Source: Terana coerulea (taxonomy: Eukaryota > Basidiomycota > Agaricomycetes > Polyporales > Phanerochaetaceae). Taken from it: a stretch of 10,257 nucleotides of DNA. The number at the start of each line of letters is the position of its first letter. The first letter of the stretch is position 1. The translations under genes and the position numbers were made by a program. Below are positions 1 to 8,299 of the stretch, piece after piece. The stretch is from positions 1 to 10,257 of the forward strand of contig JAKOGH010000884.1 in assembly GCA_024811115.1 (NCBI GenBank), written 5' to 3'. The notes beneath the pieces were generated by a model. That model was given only the letters and a program-made list of their open reading frames with translations, did no database searches and was not told where the DNA came from.

Positions 1-560
1 CTTTGCCTGCAGCTAAAAAGTTGAGGACTGCTAAAAACTAGTCAGGACTAGTCTAGGACTGGTTTTAATGTACACCTTGTGTTGATGGTTTTGAGGGCTT
101 ATTTATCAAAAATATAAGATGCAAACCCACTTTGGCAAGAAAAAGTCTTTAAACTGTAGTTTTAAAGCAATGGTAATAATTCATTCAAAATTGCTAAAGC
201 CATGAAAATAAATACACTCAACACTTGTGGTGTGCAGTCATACATTGAGTTTCAAAGCTAAGAACTAGTATAAGAAGCAAAATCTAGCTTAACAATAATA
301 TAACACACATAGTCAGCAAGTTATATTCAACTTACAGGGTAACAATTTGATTGGGACTAGTCAGGACCAGTTCAGACTGGTCAAAGACTGCCTTTGGTCT
401 TGGACCAGTCTGGACCAGTCAAGAGCTGCAAAAGGACTGCAGTCCTACTAAGACTGGTCTTGGTCCAGTCTTATATCTACAGTCCTGGTCTTTTAGCAGT
501 CCTGGTCCTGGTTCTGGTAAGAAAATAGCAAAAGACCGGACCGGACGGACTTTAAAACAC
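1..560. mobile_element. Non-autonomous DNA transposon-like element, left end off window
   Basis: Two clusters of short GACTAGTC, GACCAGTC and GACTGGTC motifs (about 24-70 and 354-540) flank an AT-rich core of roughly 75-345. The motifs occur in both orientations; clear copies are at 354-362, 375-382, 403-410 and 413-420, and a perfect 14-bp palindrome lies at 433-446. The stretch 24-49 recurs inverted at 481-503: both read AGGACTGCTAAAA, then a few changed bases, then AGGACT. No transposase ORF is visible. Repeat arrays in both orientations near the ends, around an AT-rich centre, are the usual look of MITEs and other non-autonomous DNA transposons. The left terminus and any target-site duplication are not visible, and the right border near 560 is a guess from where the motifs stop. 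Confidence 0.6.
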
Positions 561-570
561 TAATGTCACA

Positions 571-645
571 ACCGGCGGCGAGGCCTTGTGACCAGTGACA
601 CAACCACATGTACCGGCGGTTTGAAGGGCCCTGTGACGCGTGACA
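571..645. repeat. Imperfect tandem duplication, ~30-34 bp unit, GTGAC-rich
   Basis: The copies at 571-600 and 612-645 both begin ACCGGCGG, pass through a GGCC-containing middle and end GTGAC-NN-GTGACA. The middle differs by small insertions. More GTGA/TCAC motifs follow down to about 830, including the inverted pair GGTGA-ACG-TCACC at 800-812. This may be a remnant of a second transposon end or a protein-binding array; the sequence does not decide. Confidence 0.5.
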
Positions 646-1309
646 TCCGGAGTGGTCAAAAAGTACAGCACTCACTATACCTATCGCAGATGGTGAATTG
701 TCTGAATGCGTGATGGGTGACTGGGGGCCTGGAATAAAATCAGTTGGTGAATCGGACAATGGGCGGTGATTTTTTACTGTGGGGGCTACTACTGTACATG
801 GTGAACGTCACCAACCCGCGTGACTCGCATGGTGAAAAACACCTACCCCCAGGCGTACAGTGAGAAGGGAGCAGGGTAGCCGATAATCTTCTTATCAGAG
901 GATAGACGCCGTCAACATCTGATTTCCAGCTGGGCAGCCCGCTAGAGCCCACAGGGCTGCCAAAACGCTGAGATCCAGGATAGCCGCCAGCTGAGTTCCG
1001 GAAAGTCGCCAGGTTGGGTTTACCCCCGACGCCGGCTTGCAGTCGGACGTTGTGTGGACGTGTAGTGAGGCCAGGATCACGCAAATTGCACTACTGGACC
1101 TTCAATAGTACCAGAGTTTTAGAAATGCTCAATTTTAAACTCCTGATGTATCATAGTACAGCCTCTCATTCATCATCCATTCATTACGCCATTCATAATC
1201 TATATTATGCCTATGTCCTCTACCTCAAGCACACTTATAAGGAGTGCATTATATGATCGGCCTGTGTGCACATCAACACTCAACTCGTGGGCCAGCACAG
1301 ACATTGTAC
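646..1309. other. Gene-free stretch downstream of the methyltransferase gene
   Basis: About 660 bp lie between the left-hand repeats and the stop codon of the minus-strand methyltransferase gene. Short open frames occur on both strands (for example 740-1084 minus and 1014-1256 plus), but they have no recognisable domains, no convincing splice structure and unusual composition. The part nearest the gene (about 1160-1260) is AT-rich with several CATTCAT-like words and probably includes the 3' untranslated region. No tRNA, rRNA or long repeat was seen. Confidence 0.5.
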
Positions 1310-3194
1310 TCACGATATCTCTCGTTGAGGCTTGACATGAATAGACTGATGGTTGGTAAGACCAAGAACGCGAGGGAAAGCATTCAGGTTTTTGTGGAGC
1401 GTCAGCTGGAAGACAGACGCTCCTCCGTTTCTACATCGCAGTAATAACCAATAAGCACATGAAGGAATAGGTAACCAATGTACGCACCGAGAGATGATGG
1501 TCGAGTACGCCAGGAAGAATACCCAGATGCGGTACCAGCGCTCGCCATAAGCCTCAATGACCTTGTCCTTGTTCGACACCCAGTTCTTGTACCAGCGGAA
1601 GATAGTGGCACTATAGTGCACGCCGAGAACATCAATGTTCTTGACCTCGAAGCCGGCCTTCTCAACTTGGTTGACAACCCAGCCGAGAGAGCATGACGCA
1701 TCGGCGCCGGGGAAGATGTACTTGTTCATGAAGAGACCCCTGCAAACGACTATCAGCAACGCGGGAGGAAGTATCAGGTGATGTACACTTGCCAGATCAA
1801 ATCCTCATATTGCCAGTGAGGGCGAATACCAGCGACTTGGAATACGAAGATACCATCATCATCGAGCAGGTCGTAGACTTGGCGCAGGAAGGATTGGTAA
1901 CGACGGATACCGACATGCTACAAAGTGCACCAGGTTTGTTTCGACAGTGCGACAGCTGATATACGAGTACTCACCTCGGCCATCTCCAAGCTGACAATCT
2001 TAGAGTAAGCACCTCTTCCGCCGGGAATGTACCTAGCATCCATGCACAAAATGCGGGCCCGGTCGGGGTCTCCACCCTGCCGCAGTGTCAGTCCGAGGAG
2101 ATCTGGGCCAACTGAAAGACGCGACTGACGTTGCTCTTGATACGCTCGTTACCGAAAGCGGTCTGGTTCTTGGCGAGGGTGACGCCGGTGACCTGACATC
2201 CGTAGTTCTTGTGAGCGAACGCACCGAGTGTTCCCCAGCCGCAACCGATGTCGAGGAGGTGATCTTCGGGTTGCAAGTTCAGCTAAGTATAGATTAAAAT
2301 GAGTAAGGTCGATTGAACAACACAGCTACAGTACGTACCTTTTCACAAACCACAGTCAGTTTGTTGTCTTGGAGTTGCTCGAGAGTCTCCTCAGTGTTCA
2401 AGTCGCCGATAATGCCCGAGGTATAGATCATGCGAGGGCCAAGGAACCTGCGAGACGTCGGTCACCTGACCGTAGGCACATAACTGCTTACGCACCATTC
2501 GTAGAAGTCATCCCCTCCTAAGATGACGCGTGATGTCAGCTCGCGGAAGCAATAATTTGCAACACCACGTACGGTCATAATGGTCGCGGACCTGCTCCTC
2601 GTCCTGGGCCTCAGTGTGCTTGATGACCTCCGGGATGAGAGTAAAGAAAACGTATTTGAAGAGTTCCATCGTGAAAATCATCTTGGTCCAGTCATGACGG
2701 AGTTCCATCGCATCCAGCACATCGCCTGCGGAACACGCCAAAAGCGTCAGCACGTACGCGCCGCGACGCGTCCAAGAGCGCTACTCACCCTTGAAGTCGA
2801 TCTTGCCCTCGAAATACGCGTCGTGGAAGATTTGCATCGGTATCTTCTCCTTGCCGTGGTATTTCGCCTTGAGCTCAGCGTCGTGGATCGTAATGTATTC
2901 CTCCAAGTTACGTTCGGGCATGATGACCTTCTCGTTTTTGCGCTTGCCGTACATGCTCATCACCGTCCAGTACCCAATCGCTACTGGGGCCCCGAGCAGC
3001 AGCAGGAGGAACACATAGGTCTTGAAGCCACCTCGGTTGAACAGCGGGAGCAGACGCTTGACGAACCATGGCACCACAACGATGAGGACGGCGAGGTGGA
3101 TATTGTTGAAACTGCCATTGCCCTCGTACAGGCCCTCGATAGGCGCATTCTTTATGGCGGGTGTGTTCGTCGTACGAACGGTATGGGTGGGCAT
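1310..3194 (-). CDS. Sphingolipid C9-methyltransferase
   Basis: This enzyme uses S-adenosylmethionine to methylate C9 of the delta-8-unsaturated sphingoid base of fungal glucosylceramide, at the ER membrane. Nine exons are read on the minus strand: 3194-2789, 2725-2573, 2517-2496, 2447-2339, 2282-2130, 2076-1975, 1917-1793, 1739-1488 and 1430-1310. They sum to 1443 nt (480 residues). Two hydrophobic segments lie near residues 32-49 and 60-80. The SAM-binding motif I LDIGCGWG is at about 240-247, in a cyclopropane-fatty-acid-synthase-like fold. The late part (LFMNKYIFPGADASCSLGW, then HYSATIFRWYKNW) is typical of the family. Introns are 48-63 nt; the seventh has a GC donor. The start at 3194 is preferred over an in-frame ATG at 3227 because the shorter form already begins with a plausible polar leader. 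All junctions keep frame. It diverges from YIF1 across about 220 bp. Family assignment is very secure; the exact start is less so. Confidence 0.93.
1740..1792 (-). other. GC-AG intron in the methyltransferase gene
   Basis: On the minus strand exon 7 ends ATCTG, followed by the donor GCAAGT, and exon 8 begins after TTTGCAG. Only this junction (phase 2) gives the conserved run DLIWGLFMNK. The nearby GT at GTGTAC would break the frame. GCAAGT is the standard context of the rare GC-AG class of introns. The length is 53 nt, like its neighbours. Confidence 0.85.
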
Positions 3195-3414
3195 CGCGGC
3201 GGGGGACGAGACAAGCTGCCAGCGCACTGCAGTGCGAATTTATGCGCGCTCGCGTTGCTGCAAGACTGCTTGGCTGTGTTTGGCAGCGCCTTCCGCCCAC
3301 GTGGCGAAACGTCCGTCTTGGCGCGTCTAACGCTGCAGTAGCGTGTCCGTCCTTGCGCAGACGCAGGCTCATTTGTACCACCACCCTCACTCTCCTTCAC
3401 GTCTACCGCACGCC
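3195..3414. promoter_or_regulatory. Divergent promoter of methyltransferase gene and YIF1
   Basis: This 220 bp gap separates two start codons facing apart. It is GC-rich and has no clear TATA box. A perfect CACGTG E-box sits at 3298-3303 inside CCACGTGG, a possible bHLH site; the flanking sequence gives no further proof of function. The 5' untranslated regions of both genes must lie here. Confidence 0.6.
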
Positions 3415-4740
3415 ATGGCATACTACAGCAACAACCGGAGCCCGCCGCCGCTTCAGCACCCCGTCCCGACGCACCCTGCCTACATCCCCGAGCCCCCAGT
3501 ACGCCCGCCTCGCCGCAGGGCTACCAGCGGTACACGAGCTCGCCCCAGCCAGATGGATACGTCCAGGCTGCCCCCGCGGGCGTACCTCTCGGCCGTGCCC
3601 CGCAGGCGCCCCAGTCGTATGTTTCACACACCGGGTACCAGCCCGCGCAGGCGCGCCATCCGACGGTGCGAGGACAGGTGCCCGCCCCTGCCCCGGTCCC
3701 CGCGGCGCCCGTCGACCTTGCGGCATGGGGCTTCGACGACGCGACAGCGCAGTTTGGGATGCAGCTTGGCCAGACAGCGGTTGCGCGCGGGCAGGACTAT
3801 GTCCAGAAAAGGGTGCGCCGTGTATCGCTTTGGTTTCAGCGCGAAGTACTCATGGCTCTCGTGTCATGTAACAGCTGGTTGGGTTTATTCCAATAACCGC
3901 CATGAAACATCATTTCAAAGTATCGAACAAGTATGTCGTGAAGAAACTAGGAATAGTCTTATTCCCGTGGCGTCATAAGCCGTGGGCTCGTAAGACGTAT
4001 CGCACAGAGAGCGGGCAGGCAGAATGGCTGCCGCCTCGGGACGACATCAACTCCCCTGATCTATACATTCCAGGTAAGTTTGTTTCTGTAGAGCAATGCA
4101 CAGCTGTATAACTTCCTATACTTGCAGCAATGGCAATTGTCACCTACATCCTTCTCGCGGCGCTTCATTCTGGCCTCAACTCGCGCTTCCACCCAGAGAT
4201 CCTCGGCGTATCGCTCTCCAAGGCACTGGGCGTTGTCCTGATGGATTTTTTCTTTGTCTGGGGTGGATGCTATTTCCTCAATATCCAGGTACGCACTACT
4301 CGCGACTGATAGACAAGCCGGGTATTGACACATCGTACAGGGTCCAACACAGCTGCTAGACTTGCTGGCGTACGACGGATATAAATTTGTTGGGTGCGTC
4401 CTGTCATAATGTTCAGTTCGCTACAGCTGGTTAACAATTTCTTCAGTGTCATCATAACCCTCGTCGCCGGCCTACTCAACCTCGGGCGCACGGTCTACTT
4501 CTCAATTTTCATCTACACATTCCTCGCGACGTTCCTCTTCCTGGTATGTGCCCTCCTCATTACTTCGTTAGTCATGTTAACCAGTTCTTGCAGCTACGTT
4601 CACTACGGTCGCTCATACTCCCAGACGCCTCTGCTACAGCCTCGCCTGTCAGCACAGCAGCGCGCTCACGGCGCATTACATTCCTCTTCCTGATCGCTGC
4701 AAGCCAGATCGTATACATGGGCTTGCTGATTCGTGTCTAA
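3415..4740 (+). CDS. YIF1: Yif1 family ER-Golgi transport membrane protein, one frame break in exon 1
   Basis: Yif1 partners Yip1 in budding and docking of ER-to-Golgi vesicles. Six exons: 3415-3821, 3875-4073, 4128-4288, 4341-4393, 4447-4543 and 4594-4740. The N-terminal third is Pro/Gln-rich and cytosolic (start MAYYSNNRSPPPLQHP). It is followed by the conserved LAAWGFDDATAQFGMQLGQ region, then KHHFKVSNKYV and LFPWRHKPW. Membrane segments lie at about residues 204-220, 237-255, 275-306 (probably two) and 334-354. The frame from the start runs to the C run at 3493-3497, and the family-like frame resumes at AGT (3498), so one base seems to be missing there. With that base the exons would encode 354 residues, close to the family size. 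Intron 1 could also use the donor at 3813. Retention of intron 1 gives a stop at 3894. Exons 2-6 are clean and keep frame. The family call is secure. Confidence 0.9.
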
Positions 4741-5145
4741 TAGATGGACGGGTTGTGCTGCGCGTTGCAGATCTGAAAATACTACATAAATATTGAATAC
4801 TCTCCGTCGCTGATGGGCTGCCTACGAGACACGCGAGCTTCGTTAATCTGTCCTGTTCTTGTATGTCCTCTTGGCTAAACTTCTTCAGGGTGACAGTAAG
4901 GCGGTGAATGCTTTCTCTTCGTGTGGGAATGACATAGTACTGTTGATAGTACCCGGTCGGAAAGAGTCAGCTCTCTGGACTGTCGCTGGATTGGCGCAAG
5001 ACTGGCACTGCAGTACATGATCGTCGTGTTTGCGTCGAGTTGGGGCTCAATCTTGGCACATTTGACCGCTAAGTCCGCTAATATGTATGGTTAGACATGT
5101 CGATCCTGAGAGAAGCTGGGATGCTCACCGATTGGATGTGCAAAC
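4741..5145. other. Convergent intergenic spacer between YIF1 and PSF1
   Basis: About 400 bp lie between two stop codons facing each other, so the spacer must carry both 3' untranslated regions. An AT-rich word near 4780-4800 (ACATAAATATTG) is a plausible 3'-end signal for YIF1. No open frame of note, RNA gene or repeat was seen. Confidence 0.5.
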
Positions 5146-5791
5146 CTACACCTCCTCCAGATATCCTTGCACGATGAGATGCTCAACGTCTGCTCGTCTC
5201 ACCAGGAACCTTTGACCTCTCCTGAAGTCAATCGCCCCGACTTCCGTCTGAATAACACCACAATCCCGCACGACGCGCACCAGGACATGGAGATCTTTTG
5301 GGCGGTCTTGAAATTGGGGCAAATAAATCCACTTCTTCCGTTGCGAGGACACCAGAACGAAATGTCAAGAGAGACTCATTGTACGACCGGAGGTAGTCGA
5401 CTTCATGCGGGGACAGTTTCGACCGTACGTCCGGCGTGGGTGCCCCAGACGACCCAGAGCCGGCCGTCGAAGCGGAGAGGAGCAAGGGCAGCGCGCCGCC
5501 GACCTGCCAGTAGAGGTCCTTGAGCCGCTCGATGCGGTGGTTGTGGTACGCAAGCAAGCAGCGTTTGTTGCGGAGGATGACGGTCTGGTAGAGGATGATG
5601 TCGGGCGTGACGGCGTTGTCGTGAGCGGCCATGGCGGCCTGGATGAGGGTTTCGAGCTGGCGCTGCTCGCGGAGGATGGCGCGGACGAGGGTGTCGTTGT
5701 ATTTGAGCAAGCTGTCCGTCGCCGTCGACCGTTTTGCCTCCGTGACGAGCTGCGTCGCGAGCTCGCCGATCTGCCGTGCTGAGGACTGCAT
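5146..5791 (-). CDS. PSF1: GINS complex subunit Psf1, one frame break near the 3' end
   Basis: Psf1 is one of four GINS subunits; GINS joins Cdc45 and MCM2-7 to form the replicative helicase in the nucleus. The gene is one uninterrupted exon of 646 nt. The frame from 5791 gives an N-terminal helical domain with family landmarks YNDTLVRAILREQRQLE (from about residue 31), RNKRCLLAYHNHRIERLKDL (74-93), LSPHEVDYLRSYN (126-138) and VDLFAPISRPPK (154-165). The conserved B domain DLHVLVRVVRDCGVIQTE to DVEHLIVQGYLEEV then continues in another frame to the TAG at 5146. The break falls on a run of four A in the coding strand (5296-5299); three would keep the frame and give 214 residues, near the family size. 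An in-frame ATG at 5842 is less likely because the longer leader is not family-like. It shares a 180 bp promoter with NAE1. Identity is secure; whether the break is real is unknown. Confidence 0.9.
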
Positions 5792-5971
5792 GGCGGCGCG
5801 AGGAAGGGAGGGCGGGCACGTCACGCTCACACGAGTCGTCACCGCTGTGACGCCACGCGGAGGAAGCGCGCTGCGGCGTCAAGGGCGGCTTGCTCATCGC
5901 TCCCCGTCCTTTCCTCATTACCACACATCCCACTCTCTAACTCACGCAAAATAGACAAAATAGAAGAAGAA
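5792..5971. promoter_or_regulatory. Divergent promoter of PSF1 and NAE1
   Basis: This 180 bp interval separates two start codons facing apart. It contains a perfect inverted repeat, CGTCAC-CGCT-GTGACG at 5837-5852, plus a third CGTCAC at 5819-5824. CGTCA/TGACG is the half-site of CRE/ATF-type bZIP factors, so a shared operator is possible but unproven. The NAE1 side (5930-5971) is purine-rich and A-rich and ends GAAGAA before the ATG. No TATA box is clear. Confidence 0.55.
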
Positions 5972-8086
5972 ATGCTGCAGAACGACTCACAGGACATTGA
6001 GGCAGCTACGGCCAGTGTTCAGTGCGCTATATGTCCGCTGTCTCTGTAGATCGGGCTCACAGATGACCTACGGATAGAGCACAGCCGGACAACAAGACCC
6101 GCCGTTATGACCGACAGCTAAGGTGTGAAAAATATGTATCTGAATGCGAACATATTAACCACTTTTCTCTGTAGACTGTGGGCAGCATCCGGCCAAGCAG
6201 CCCTCGAATCCGCCCGTGTGCTCGTCACCTCCGGCTCCGCCACCTCCACCTCCATCCTCAAGAACCTCGTCCTCCCTGGCATTGGTCACTTCACCATCCT
6301 TGATGCTGCAACAACCTCTCCCGCCGATGCCGGTAACAACTTCTTTCTCAACGCCGCAGCCAGTCTGGGCAAGCCCCGCGCCGCCGAGGCCGTCCCGCTT
6401 CTGCGCGAGCTCAACGAGAGCGTCGACGGTGCCGCGGACACACGGGAGCTGGACGAACTGCTGGATACAGAGGAAGGCAGGAAGTACATCACAAGTTTCT
6501 CGCTGGTGGTTGCACACAATCTCCCGGCGCCGACGCTCGAGAAGCTCTCGAGCCTGCTGTGGCAGGACTCGATCCACCCGCCACTCATCGTCGTTCGCTC
6601 CGCAGGCTTCATCGCCGACTTCTTCATCCAGTTTCACGAACATTGCGGTACGTTCTTTGTACTTTGTTTCGTGTGTGTATGCGTGAATATAACCTTGCTT
6701 TGCAGTAATTGAGTCGCACAGCGAAATCACATCGTCGCTCCGCCTCACAAAACCATTTCCTGAGCTCCAGAAATGGGCAGACTCCGTTGATTACGACACG
6801 ATCGACCCGACGGAGCACGCACACATCCCCTTCGCCATCATCCTCATCAAGGAGGCAGACAAGTGGCGAGCAGAGGTACGTACTACCTACAGCCCCAAAC
6901 GCATGGCCTCATATATCTCTGGACGCAGCACGATGGCAACCTACCGAAGGCATATGCAGAGCAGAAGGCGTTCAAAGCTGCAGTCCTTAAACGCCAACGG
7001 AAGCTCGACGAGGAGAACTTCGAAGAGGCCGAGGCGCAGGCGGTGCGGTTGTGGTCGGAGAAGCATGTACGCCCTTCTCTTTGCTCCTGAGTCCCTCCGT
7101 GCTCTCGCTCAACATTACCACACATAGGTACCGTCTGACATCCAACCCCTGCTCGACTTGCCACCAGTGGACGTGACCAAGACGTCGCAAGCCGCGTTCC
7201 ACGCTTTGCTCCACACGCTGCGCCTGTTCGTGCAGGATCCTGCGGGGCCGGGGTGCCTCCCGCTCTCCTCAACGCTACCGGACATGAAGACAGACACGGA
7301 GAGCTATGTGCGGCTGCAGCTCCTGTACAAGGAGCAGGCGCGCGTCGAGAATGTCTGTACCTTTCCCTTTCCCATTGCCGTTTAGAAGTGTGAGCGGCGT
7401 GCTGACGGGGGCGCACAGGTGCTGTTCAAGGAGATATTGAAGAAGACCTTCCCGGACCTGTCGATTGAGGTCGCCCTGGTTGATGCGTTCGTGAAGAACG
7501 CGCACCACCTGCGTCTCCTCCGTGGCAAGCAGTTCGGAGCCCTCGACAAGGACGCCGCCGTCCTCGGTGCGCCCCTTCTCCCTCGCTAGCATCATCGCGC
7601 TAACCCATTTTGTGTGGTGCGTCACAGCGGAGGCCCTGCTAGTCTACCCCAGCCAGACTATAACACATCTCGCGCTGTCGGCCCTGTCGACTCTTCTCGC
7701 ACGGAGCTCAGGTAGGTCCTTCCAGCGATACTCATTTTCGCTCATCCGGCACTCACCCAGGGGGCAGATACAGCGAGCATTACTCCTGAGGCCCTCACTG
7801 CCGAGGTCCAGTCGCTCGTGGGGCAAGGCGTCGAGCTGCCCGAGCACCTCGAGGCTGCCGTCGGCGAGATGTACGTCCCCGCTCCGTCCTCTTCCCCTCG
7901 CCGTAACTCACTTGTTGAAACAGTGCACGCACGCCGACCGCGGACCTTCCGAACACGGCCGCCTTCCTCGGTGGGATGGTCGCGCAGGAGAGCATCAAGA
8001 TGATCACACGCCAGTACGTGCCCGTGAACGGCTACTGCGTCGTCGACCTCGTCGATTCGACGACTGGCGTGGTCGGGTCGTCGTAA
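5972..8086 (+). CDS. ULA1: NEDD8-activating enzyme E1 regulatory subunit (APPBP1/Ula1)
   Basis: This protein pairs with Uba3 to form the E1 that activates NEDD8/Rub1 for conjugation to cullins. Ten exons: 5972-6021, 6078-6122, 6175-6647, 6706-6875, 6929-7066, 7128-7352, 7419-7566, 7628-7711, 7768-7870 and 7924-8086. They total 1599 nt (532 residues), matching the usual ~530. The signature NKTRRYDRQLRLW spans the exon 2-3 junction (about residues 22-34). GQAALESARVLV and ILKNLVLPGIGHFTILD follow, as in E1 adenylation-like domains. Later runs include VVAHNLPAPTLEKL, PLLRELNESVDG and the C-terminal FLGGMVAQESIKMITRQYVP, with no catalytic cysteine domain, as expected for the regulatory half. Introns are 52-66 nt and every junction keeps frame. 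The first exon is the least certain part: exon 2 needs an upstream start because its own frame has a stop at 6064, and the ATG at 5972 spliced from 6021 to 6078 fits. No disruption is seen. Confidence 0.94.
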
Positions 8087-8299
8087 GCGCGAGGTGTTAG
8101 GAAGAGACGGCTGGATCTTGTACATGTATCATGGTGTGGCTTCATCGGAAAGACCTACGCTTATCTATATGGACGAGGTCTTGTGAACAGATAATAACGC
8201 TCTTCCTGATGCATGTCTTGTGTAACAGCTTTCACTGATACATTGATACAAGCAGGCGACATGCATAAGTGGGTAAAACCACAACATCTGTGGACACAA
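8087..8299. other. Convergent spacer between NAE1/ULA1 and the CHAT gene
   Basis: This 213 bp interval lies between two facing stop codons and must hold both 3' untranslated regions. No ORF, RNA gene or repeat is visible. Confidence 0.5.

Noticed and set aside
740..1084. Minus-strand 114-residue open frame as a gene
   Set aside because: It has no recognisable domain and no splice structure, an overlapping open frame occupies the same strand (895-1080), and its composition looks non-coding.
3195..3227. Upstream in-frame ATG of the methyltransferase gene at 3227
   Set aside because: It adds 11 residues with no family support and shortens an already short divergent promoter; the ATG at 3194 is preferred.
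2580..3341. Plus-strand 253-residue frame opposite the methyltransferase gene
   Set aside because: It is antisense to clearly conserved exons and crosses their splice sites without a domain of its own.
3490..3500. Programmed ribosomal frameshift in YIF1
   Set aside because: The C run followed by AGT is not a known slippery heptamer, and no pseudoknot-like structure is evident; a missing base is simpler.
3161..3871. Long plus-strand frame of 236 residues over the start of YIF1
   Set aside because: It is an Arg/Pro-rich shadow of GC-rich coding DNA and spans the promoter and exon 1 of YIF1 in the wrong frame.
5302..5347. A small 46-nt intron in PSF1 (donor GTGTCC) that would restore frame
   Set aside because: It would remove VDLFAPIS, which aligns with a conserved part of the family, and its donor is weak. 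A one-base indel explains the data better, though RNA could overturn this.
6155..6748. Minus-strand 197-residue frame opposite NAE1
   Set aside because: It is the antisense shadow of exon 3 of NAE1, with a glycine-rich low-complexity translation.
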